A DNA stretch of 64,000 bases from Mucilaginibacter_A sp964251965 (GTDB lineage Bacteria > Bacteroidota > Bacteroidia > Sphingobacteriales > Sphingobacteriaceae). Location: positions 372,001 through 436,000 of the forward strand of contig CAXULQ010000002.1 of assembly GCA_964251965.1 (NCBI GenBank). Reading direction: 5' to 3'. Below the pieces are notes generated by a model, which was not told the origin of the DNA, made no database searches, and saw only the letters and a program-made list of their open reading frames with translations. This document shows, piece after piece, positions 54,681-61,654 of this stretch (positions within the stretch are counted from its first letter, which is position 1; each line of letters begins with the position of its first letter). The position numbers were made by a program, and so were the translations under genes.

Positions 54681-55472
54681 TTAACTATTATACACAGATG
54701 ATGGCAATTGCATGTTTTGTTCAAAGAACATGTACTTGCATGTGTACGCACGTATTTTGTGGTTTGCAACTGCATCCATCGTTAAAAAATCAGAGGCACC
54801 ATGTGTTAAAGGTGTTTGTATTTCCAATAGTTTTGCTGCTCCATCGCCATGTAATGCATAAGCATGCGTACCAATATGGCCGCCCTGCTTTTTTAACAAA
54901 GACGAAAAATCAACAGGATAACTTCTTTTTTTTCTGAGCACGGCTTCATTTCGGAACCCAATTTTATATAAAAAGTTAATCCAATAATAGTATTTCAATC
55001 TTCCGGTGAAGCTAAAATCATTATTATAAATATGACCTAAAAATAAAAGTTCCCAATTATCAGGAACTTGTTTTAATGTGTCTGCTACGAATTGCAGATT
55101 TTTTTCAACAGGAATAGAATCATCTTCTAAAATAAGGACTTTATTAAGCTTGTTATCTTTTATGTATTGATAGATTTTTTTGTGTGAAGAAGACACTGCA
55201 ATCTGGTTATTTAACAGTGGGCCAACTTTCATATTCATATACTTAATACTGTCTTCTAAGTAAATTTCGTCGATGTTTTTTGCTATTTCGCCTTTTTCTT
55301 TTAGCTCCGAAATATTTAGTTTGCTTCCATCAACACCCATAAATACTTCAAAATTTAAACCGTTAAAGTTTTTCCTGATCTCTGTTAATCGGTATAAGTT
55401 TCGTTCAATTGTTAACAAAAGTATTTTGTCAAAATAGGAATTTAAGCTATCAACAGCAGATGTACTAAGCAT
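54681..55472 (-). CDS. Glycosyltransferase family 25
   Basis: The 263-aa product matches GT25 (LPS beta-1,4-galactosyltransferase type): ILLLTIERNLYRLTEIRKNF at the N-terminus, FMGVDGSKL, VSSSHKKIYQYI, KVLILEDDSIPVE carrying the metal-binding EDD, GTHAYALHGDGAAKL and a late ASDFLTMDAV. It is probably an inverting sugar transferase. It precedes the exostosin-like gene by 51 bp. The gap to the Wzm gene (190 bp) holds a motif pair. Confidence 0.87.
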   Translation of the reverse strand: MLSTSAVDSLNSYFDKILLLTIERNLYRLTEIRKNFNGLNFEVFMGVDGSKLNISELKEKGEIAKNIDEIYLEDSIKYMNMKVGPLLNNQIAVSSSHKKIYQYIKDNKLNKVLILEDDSIPVEKNLQFVADTLKQVPDNWELLFLGHIYNNDFSFTGRLKYYYWINFLYKIGFRNEAVLRKKRSYPVDFSSLLKKQGGHIGTHAYALHGDGAAKLLEIQTPLTHGASDFLTMDAVANHKIRAYTCKYMFFEQNMQLPSSVYNS

Positions 55473-55538
55473 TATTTGTAATTATTTTATTTTCCGGGTA
55501 TAAAAAGAATATGGTTCATTTCGATTATAGAATTCACA

Positions 55539-55624
55539 ATGTTTCTTTTATGCCGGTAAATTTTTTCCTTGACCTATCTTAAAAAAGTACAAAAGTCAAT
55601 AATTTTATCTGGTAAAAGAAGCAT
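55539..55624. repeat. Inverted pair of the dispersed motif
   Basis: ATGTTTCTTTTA (55539-55550, one variant base) faces the exact copy TAAAAGAAGCAT (55613-55624) across 62 nt. Inner flanks TGCCGGTAAATTTT and AATTTTATCTGG are partly complementary. It lies 39 bp after the stop of the Wzm permease gene, a terminator-like place. Confidence 0.75.
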
Positions 55625-55662
55625 AGTAATTAATCCAAATAAGATTTGAACAATTTTTAAGA

Positions 55663-56526
55663 CTAAACGGTATCAACAAAACTTTTTTCTACCTTATTAA
55701 AAATGATTGTTCCAAACAAAAGAAATATTACAGTTAGTAAAGCGGAGTAACCTAATCCCCCCCAACTAAAACTTCCTGTTCCTAAAAATCCATACCGGAA
55801 AGTTTCTATTAATTGTGTCATTGGGTTTGCCGCAATTAACCAGCGATATTTTTCGGGAACATGTGATAATGGATAAATGACTGTTGTTGAGTATTGTAAA
55901 AGTTGTACACCAAAAACAAGTAAAAACGCCAGATCTCTATATTTTGTAGTCATAGCAGAAATAATCATGCCTAAACCTAAACCCAAAGCGGCCATTAATG
56001 TTACTATAATCGGAAACAAAAAAATAGCCCAGGTAGGATGAAAGGCAGCCCCATGATACGCATAAAAAGCCATAACCAATGTAAATAGTAGAAATTGTAC
56101 CCCAAACCGAACCAAATTGCTTAACACAATACTTAAAGGCATAATCAATCGTGGAAAATATACTTTTCCGAAAATATCAGCATTGTCTTTAAAGACTGTT
56201 GAAGTTTTCGTTAGACAATCTGAAAAGTAGTTCCAGGCTGTGATTCCAGCCATATAAAATAAAGGAGCTGGTAGCTTATCTGTGGATATTTTCGCAAGGC
56301 TTCCAAAAACGAAGCTATAGGTAATGGTTGTAACTAAAGGCTGAACAAAAAACCAGATAGGCCCTAAAATAGTTTGCTTATAAAAGGATACAAAATCCCT
56401 CCTTACAAGTAACCCTAAAAGATCACGATACTTCCATACATCACCTAAGTGCAGATCAAAAGCATTACTATGAGGCTTTATTTCCAGATCCCATTGCTGA
56501 TTGTTTACTGTTAAACTTTTATCCAT
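55663..56526 (-). CDS. wzm: Polysaccharide ABC exporter permease Wzm
   Basis: The 287-aa ABC-2-type permease has six helices and the family-typical N-terminal YRDLLGLLVRRDFVSFYKQT amphipathic segment, followed by LGPIWFFVQPLVTTITYSFVFG. The conserved TTKYRDLAFLLVFGVQL and PMTQLIETFRYGFLG regions are present. It forms the channel that moves undecaprenyl-linked glycan across the inner membrane. It is the only such permease in the window, although two Wzt ATPases are encoded. It is preceded by a 483-bp spacer that probably holds the promoter of the downstream genes. Confidence 0.93.
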   Translation of the reverse strand: MDKSLTVNNQQWDLEIKPHSNAFDLHLGDVWKYRDLLGLLVRRDFVSFYKQTILGPIWFFVQPLVTTITYSFVFGSLAKISTDKLPAPLFYMAGITAWNYFSDCLTKTSTVFKDNADIFGKVYFPRLIMPLSIVLSNLVRFGVQFLLFTLVMAFYAYHGAAFHPTWAIFLFPIIVTLMAALGLGLGMIISAMTTKYRDLAFLLVFGVQLLQYSTTVIYPLSHVPEKYRWLIAANPMTQLIETFRYGFLGTGSFSWGGLGYSALLTVIFLLFGTIIFNKVEKSFVDTV

Positions 56527-57009
56527 AATTTAATTTTGCTTTTTAATGAATTGATTATATAACATTATTAGTTAAGATCACATAATTTAAAAACCAATCA
56601 TTCCTAAAAAACGCTTTTTTGATTAGTGCCATGCTACATTGTTGCTGATAAGTACATCATATCATGTACAACTAAAATTCTATAATTGTTATAGTGATAA
56701 AAAATTTTAGCTAAAGTAGTAATTAAAATGGTACTATTCTTTCCGTTCTATTGAAGAATATACAATAAACCGTTCTAAGTAATAAAAGTATTTTTAAAAA
56801 CAATCGGATTTGTAATCAAACTAATAATTAAAATGTAATCACTGCATTCATAGCTTCGCCTCGTCAGTCCCACTGATTGTTTTATTTTATATATTTCTAT
56901 TAATTTTGGTAAAAAATTAATAATAAGAGTTATACCAAAAAAGTAAAGCATAACTTGTTATAGCCACAATTATTCCTGTTATTTAATTTTTTATACCAGG
57001 GATAGGTAA
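56527..57009. other. 483-bp spacer between wzc and wzm
   Basis: No gene is visible on either strand. It is the longest gap within the polysaccharide locus. It contains a short inverted repeat GTACATCATATCATGTAC (56652-56669) and otherwise AT-rich sequence. I find no convincing promoter consensus, but an internal promoter for wzm and the 33 genes after it is likely here. Confidence 0.6.
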
Positions 57010-59373
57010 CTAAAATCTTGAACTAAAATCTTGAAGTACAGATTTAACAGAATTTTTCTTTGTGTTTTGTGTATAGTAACTGTTATCATAATGATAGCTG
57101 TTTCCATACTTTTGGTTTTGTACACCGTTAAAAACTATATTTAGCCTTGGTAGCCGCTTTTCTTTTGAAACCCGTTTTATAAAATCTAATTCTTCTTTAG
57201 AAGTATATCCCTGGCGTACTACGTATAAAGTAACATCACATAGATCTGCCAATATGAAAGCATCTGTTACTAAATGTACCGGAGGCGTATCTAAAAGTAT
57301 GTCGTCGTATTCAGTTTTTAGCCAATCTACTAATTCCTGCATCCTATAATTCTCTAAAAGCTCCGACGGGTTTTCAGGTATTGTTCCAGCCCCCATAACA
57401 TGCAGATTAGAACTTATTGATGATATTTGAATAATTTTTTTGATATCGTTTACTTTCCCAGAAAGAAAATCGCTTATTCCTAAGTGGTTTTGGTCAAGAT
57501 TATAAGTTTTAGAAATCTTAGGTTTTCTTAAATCCAATTCTAAAACAATTGTTTTTCTACCGGATGCAGCAATAGCTACACCTAAATTACTCGTAACAAA
57601 GCTTTTTCCTTCGGCAGAGGTGCTTGAAGTAAATAAGGTAACTCTTCCTTTAGGCTTTTTTTGGTGTAGGTACAGTAACTTAGTTCTAAGTTCCCTAATC
57701 TGCTCTCCTAAAATATTACCATTTCTACTTAAAATAGATTTTAAAGAATTATCTTCTTCATAATTAATTTCAGTAATTACAGGTGTATTGGTATTATTTT
57801 CAATTTCCCTTTTATCTGTAATCTGGTTTTTTATTACACTACGGCCGTAAACTAATCCGGCCGGCAAAATCAACCCTAACAAAAAAGCTGTTGTTAACAC
57901 AATTGGTGCTTTCGAGGGTGTACGTCCTGCATCATGGGGTTCATCCACAATCTGTACATCAGAAAGGGTGGATGCATAGTTTAAAGCAATAGTTTCCCGC
58001 TGTTGGGATAAGTATAAAAACTGGTCTTCTTTAAGAGACTTCTGGCGGGTCATATTAACAAATTCCCTTTCCTGCGCCGGCACTTCTTTAAAAGACGATT
58101 CAAATTTAGAATTGTTAGATTCTAATTGCCTTTTAGTTATAAGCAGGGAAGACCTTACTCCGCGGATCGTTTCTTTTATCGCTTCTTTTATAGAATTAAT
58201 TTGTTTATTGATCGGATCAAAAATCGGGTTACTTTCTGGCGTAGTAGCCAATAATTTATTCCTTTGTTGTATCACAGTAGATAATTGCCCTACCAAACTG
58301 CCTAAGCTTGGGTCTGTGATGCCTGTTGTTACTGGAATATTATCAGTATTTCGGGCTGAATTAACATAATTTTCTATTCCATCGAGCAAATCAAATTGAA
58401 TGTTTAATTCTGCTAACTTAGTGTCATTAGTCTGAACGTTACCAAGGTATGCACCTCCCTTAGCAGAAATATCGGTAAACTTATTACTGCTTTTATAACC
58501 CGCAGCCCTTTTTTCTGCATCATTTAACTCCTGTGCCACCGAAGCAATCCTGTTATTTAAAAACTTTAACGCATTAGCAGTTGCCTGGTTTTTGTTTTCT
58601 TTGGTAGCGTTTGTATAGTTTTTAATTAATGCATTTAAAAAACTTTTACCACGGTCTGGTACTTCATCGCTCACATTTAAATCTAACAAGTTGGATCCAG
58701 TACTAGAACTTGAAATTCTAATTTTCCCCTGATATGCGCCAGCAACAGCATCAGGACTGTTAAGGGTAATCCGTATTTTTTTACCAATATTTTGACTGGT
58801 AAAAGCAGTAGGGTACAATTTCCATTCACCAAAACTATTTTTTAAAACATTATCAAATGAGGCGTTTAATACGGTTCCGTTTGATTTAAATAAAGCAAAA
58901 CGATTACCGGAAAGGATCGTGAATTCAAAGACCTGTTCTTCTGTGATTTTTGCTTTGTTGAAAAGTTTAAAACGGACAGGAGTAGTTGCATAGATATCTT
59001 TCTGATAATATTTACTAACTTCCTCATAAGTTATCCATAAGTCATTGTCCATAACTGCCTGAGTAACTATAGGCCTTGATTTTAATATTTCAATTTCATT
59101 ATCAATCCCTTTAGATACATCTGTAACATTTAATTTTTCTAATGCCGAACTTTCACCAGATGGTTTTCCACTATTAACTAATAACTTGGCACTAACTTCA
59201 TATGAAGGTTTTTCTGATCGTAATTTATAATAGGCTATCCCGGTTGTGATTAAAACTCCAATTAGAAACAGTGGCCAATGGTATAAACAACGAGATAAAA
59301 AATATTTTAGACCATTAAAGTTATCCGTTTGGATGTCATCGGCTGTTTCATAATAAACTTGTTCAGTATTCAT
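57010..59373 (-). CDS. wzc: Polysaccharide co-polymerase / BY-kinase Wzc
   Basis: The 787-aa product has a Wzz-type N-terminal domain with a first membrane helix at about 32-50, a long periplasmic coiled-coil part, a second helix near 500, and a cytoplasmic bacterial tyrosine kinase. The kinase shows Walker A STSAEGKS near 585, Walker A' VLELDLRKPK and Walker B ILLDTPP. A C-terminal tyrosine cluster (YGNSYHYDNSYY) is the site of autophosphorylation. It controls export and chain length together with Wza, whose gene lies 5 bp upstream. Confidence 0.95.
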   Translation of the reverse strand: MNTEQVYYETADDIQTDNFNGLKYFLSRCLYHWPLFLIGVLITTGIAYYKLRSEKPSYEVSAKLLVNSGKPSGESSALEKLNVTDVSKGIDNEIEILKSRPIVTQAVMDNDLWITYEEVSKYYQKDIYATTPVRFKLFNKAKITEEQVFEFTILSGNRFALFKSNGTVLNASFDNVLKNSFGEWKLYPTAFTSQNIGKKIRITLNSPDAVAGAYQGKIRISSSSTGSNLLDLNVSDEVPDRGKSFLNALIKNYTNATKENKNQATANALKFLNNRIASVAQELNDAEKRAAGYKSSNKFTDISAKGGAYLGNVQTNDTKLAELNIQFDLLDGIENYVNSARNTDNIPVTTGITDPSLGSLVGQLSTVIQQRNKLLATTPESNPIFDPINKQINSIKEAIKETIRGVRSSLLITKRQLESNNSKFESSFKEVPAQEREFVNMTRQKSLKEDQFLYLSQQRETIALNYASTLSDVQIVDEPHDAGRTPSKAPIVLTTAFLLGLILPAGLVYGRSVIKNQITDKREIENNTNTPVITEINYEEDNSLKSILSRNGNILGEQIRELRTKLLYLHQKKPKGRVTLFTSSTSAEGKSFVTSNLGVAIAASGRKTIVLELDLRKPKISKTYNLDQNHLGISDFLSGKVNDIKKIIQISSISSNLHVMGAGTIPENPSELLENYRMQELVDWLKTEYDDILLDTPPVHLVTDAFILADLCDVTLYVVRQGYTSKEELDFIKRVSKEKRLPRLNIVFNGVQNQKYGNSYHYDNSYYTQNTKKNSVKSVLQDFSSRF

Positions 59374-59378
59374 AATTT

Positions 59379-60167
59379 TTATCTCTTAACAAAAACAAAT
59401 ATTAAAGTTATAGCAACTGATATAACTGAAGCGACAATACCAAATGTTCTGTTAAAATTGTCTGTCGCCAACGTCGACTTATATTTACCAGGACTCACAT
59501 AAATAATATCATTGTTCCTTAAATAGTAGTATGGCGAGTTAAAAATATCTTTAGAATTTAGGTTGATGGGTATGTAACTTCTTTTACCATTTTGTTCACG
59601 TATCAGTAAAATGTCGCTTCTAACAGCAGTTAAATTTAAATCTCCTGACAATGTGATTGCGTCTGTTAGATTTAAACGTTCGTTTTGTACCCTAATCACC
59701 CTTGGACCTCCAACATCCCCCATTACCGTTACCTTGAAGTTACTGATGCTGGCAGTAACGTAAGGTTCTTTTAATGTTTTTAAAAGCAGGGTAGTTAATT
59801 GCTGTTTAAATTCAGGTATGGTTAAACCTGCGGCTTTGATATTACCTAATATCGGATATTGTATGTTTCCTGTCTTATCTACCAGGTAGCCGGTTGCCAA
59901 GCCAGTGGCATTAGTAGCACCGGTAACCGTGACCGCATTACTGCTAACCACTCCATGGTTGTAAACAGCAGAAGCATCTGGGTTTAAACTATTAATGTTA
60001 ATGTCCAAAATGTCTAATGGCTGTATAGTAACGGGAATAAACGGCTCAGCATTTTCAGTAGTAATTGTGGATCTATTTACATCCTTAAAGTAAGTTAGGT
60101 CTTTATTAGTAGCACAGGAAGAAATAAGTAGTATAAGTAACGTTCCATAAAAGAAATTTTTAATCAT
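59379..60167 (-). CDS. wza: Outer-membrane polysaccharide export lipoprotein Wza
   Basis: The 262-aa product has a lipoprotein signal peptide (MIKNFFYGTLLILLISSC, lipobox cysteine at 18) and a poly_export domain with PVTIQPLDILDININSLN. SLBB-type segments follow (VTVMGDVGGPRVIRV, NERLNLTDAITLSGDL), and a C-terminal membrane helix (IVASVISVAITLIFVFV), as is usual in Bacteroidota. The frame starts at 60221, but the ATG at 60167 gives a proper signal peptide. It is the first gene of the minus-strand locus, followed at 5 bp by wzc. Confidence 0.93.
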   Translation of the reverse strand: MIKNFFYGTLLILLISSCATNKDLTYFKDVNRSTITTENAEPFIPVTIQPLDILDININSLNPDASAVYNHGVVSSNAVTVTGATNATGLATGYLVDKTGNIQYPILGNIKAAGLTIPEFKQQLTTLLLKTLKEPYVTASISNFKVTVMGDVGGPRVIRVQNERLNLTDAITLSGDLNLTAVRSDILLIREQNGKRSYIPINLNSKDIFNSPYYYLRNNDIIYVSPGKYKSTLATDNFNRTFGIVASVISVAITLIFVFVKR

Positions 60168-60353
60168 ATATCGAAGTTTAATTTTTGGGTTAAAGATAAT
60201 ATTATAATAATAACGAAACAAATGGTTTTTAAATCGCCAAAGTAAGCGTTTATGGACTAATACGGGTAGGCTAAGTTTTAGTTATAAAAAACGTACTTAA
60301 TCAAGGGTTTTGTTTTTATTTAAGTTCGCTCTTAACTTAATCCAAATTATAAC

Positions 60354-60398
60354 AGTATTGCATACTGTTTTTATATAGTAAAAACAGTATACAATACT
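60354..60398. repeat. Palindrome with 20-bp arms built from the sister motif
   Basis: AGTATTGCATACTGTTTTTA (60354-60373) and its inverted copy (60379-60398) differ at one base and enclose the loop TATAG. The inner part is two facing copies of the sister motif TACTGTTTTTA. It lies 187 bp upstream of the wza start and touches the 3-bp target duplication of the first MITE-like element. Confidence 0.8.
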
Positions 60399-60581
60399 AT
60401 GAGCCTGTTTAAATTTCGTTGGAATAATTGTTATCGAAAAAAAACACCTTCACTTCGGTACGAAGCCATCTAAAAGTCACCCAACCCTCCTAAGGGACAA
60501 TTTCAAAAATCTTATATTATGGGAGATTTAGAGGCGCTATCTCAACGCAATGACAATTTAAGATTTTTAAACAAGCTCTAT
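60398..60581. mobile_element. MITE-like element A with TAT target duplication
   Basis: The element (60401-60578, 178 bp) starts GAGCCTGTTTAAA and ends TTTAAACAAGCTC, inverted ends matching 12 of 13 bases. It is flanked by TAT on both sides (60398-60400 and 60579-60581). It has no transposase and an internal short hairpin CTTCGGTACGAAG. The ends match element B 50 bp away, so both were probably moved by the same enzyme, perhaps IS5-like; the family is a guess. Confidence 0.7.
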
Positions 60582-60627
60582 ATTAATAAAAATTAAATAA
60601 AGTATCTAATTCCAAATGTTTGCTAAC

Positions 60628-60782
60628 TTAGAGCCTGTTTAAAATTCAATCTATTTATTTTTTATGCTTCTTTTACCGGCATAAAATAGGTGTTTTTACA
60701 TTGAAGTATCGTACAAATACTAATTTTTAAGTGATAAAAGAAGCATTGTAATTTTTACAGCTAAATTTTAAACAGGCTCTTA
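60628..60782. mobile_element. MITE-like element B with TTA target duplication carrying a motif pair
   Basis: The element (60631-60779, 149 bp) has perfect 16-bp inverted ends, GAGCCTGTTTAAAATT, flanked by TTA on both sides (60628-60630 and 60780-60782). It has no coding content. Inside it are two exact inverted copies of the dispersed 12-mer (60664-60675 and 60735-60746). It ends 12 bp before the IS1-family element. Confidence 0.8.
60664..60746. repeat. Inverted pair of exact motif copies inside MITE-like element B
   Basis: ATGCTTCTTTTA (60664-60675) and TAAAAGAAGCAT (60735-60746) are perfect inverted copies across 59 nt. The left copy has the best extended context, CCGGCATAAAAT. This shows the motif inside a mobile element. 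Confidence 0.85.
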
Positions 60783-60794
60783 ATAGTTATTATT

Positions 60795-61570
60795 TTGGTT
60801 GTAATTCTAAATGTATGATGTTCCAATATTTCGTTCATGGATGGCTGTTTTCATAATAGAGTAATGGTAAAGCAGCTTTTTTGAGAAGCAGGTTGTCCGT
60901 CTTGTCAGCCTTCTCAGCCTTGTCCTGAACCAGGTGTTTACCCCTTCTATCTTTTTTGTATATTTCTTGCCTATAATATGTTTTCCCTTTGGCAAAACCT
61001 CTGCAAATGCCCTCCAGTGATCGGTACAATAGAAATTAACCTCCAAACTTTGAAGCTTTTTTGAACAAGGCTTTTATACTCTTTTTATTCCTCTTGCCCC
61101 AGTTTGCCGCCAAGATCTCACCACTTTGCCTGCAAATGGCATACAGCAGCCACACTTTCTTTTGCTTGTTGCCAACATAAGACCACTGTTCGTCTATCTG
61201 TACAAAATTGTATGAACTGTGCCTGGGTTTGACCTCGGAAGCTTTGTCCATCCTTAAAATACTTCTGAGCACACAGTTTACACTGATGCCAAGCACTACG
61301 GCACAGTCCCTTACGCCGCTGCCCCTTAAAACCATCCGCTTCAACAAACACCTGTTCTTATGGTCCGCGCCCCAGTAAAGGTATTCTTCCTGGAACTGCA
61401 GCCCACAATTCTTGCAAAGTATATTTTGTACGCCTGTCTTTTTCTTTCCGTTTTTTACTACCTTGCCGCTATGGCAGCGCGGGCCGACTGTTTTGTTTGA
61501 TTTCACAACCAACAAACTCCGGCAACCACGCTGCTATTTTATACCATCATACTTTTTGAAACACAACCAA
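60795..61570 (-). mobile_element. IS1-family insertion sequence
   Basis: About 776 bp, close to the usual IS1 length. The imperfect terminal inverted repeats run from 60797-60820 on the left and 61545-61568 on the right, with 20 of 24 bases matching (GGTTGT...GTATGATG). They extend by two bases to 60795 and 61570. The transposase reading frames fill the interior, and its stop lies inside the left end, as is usual for IS1. No 8-9-bp target duplication is visible, so a rearrangement after insertion is possible. Confidence 0.8.
60807..61515 (-). pseudogene. IS1-family transposase in two frames (frameshifted)
   Basis: Frame A (61515-61036, 159 aa) holds the zinc-ribbon (CHSGKVVKNGKKK...CKNCG), the helix-turn-helix and the first catalytic Asp (QIDEQWSYVG). 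It ends KASKFGG. Frame B (to 60807) holds the second Asp (CTDHWRAF) and the Glu in KKIEGVNTW, and can be read back to overlap frame A. Going from A to B needs a +1 step near an A6-G-C run (about 61060-61070). The split lies in the middle of the DDE domain, unlike the classical IS1 -1 shift, so it is either programmed or a disabling mutation. Confidence 0.7.
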
Positions 61571-61654
61571 TAGGCCTATTAAATTTATACTATAGCTTTA
61601 TTGACGAAAATTCCCTTAATTTTTATGGCGAACATGCTAATTCAATGATTTAAA

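Noticed and set aside
61118..61351. Small alternative frames across the IS1 transposase
   Set aside because: The IS1 family is explained by the two listed frames; the others are shadows.
60782..61574. AATAG (60782-60786 and 61569-61573) as the IS1 target duplication
   Set aside because: The left copy is about 10 bp away from the terminal repeat, so it cannot be a direct target duplication.
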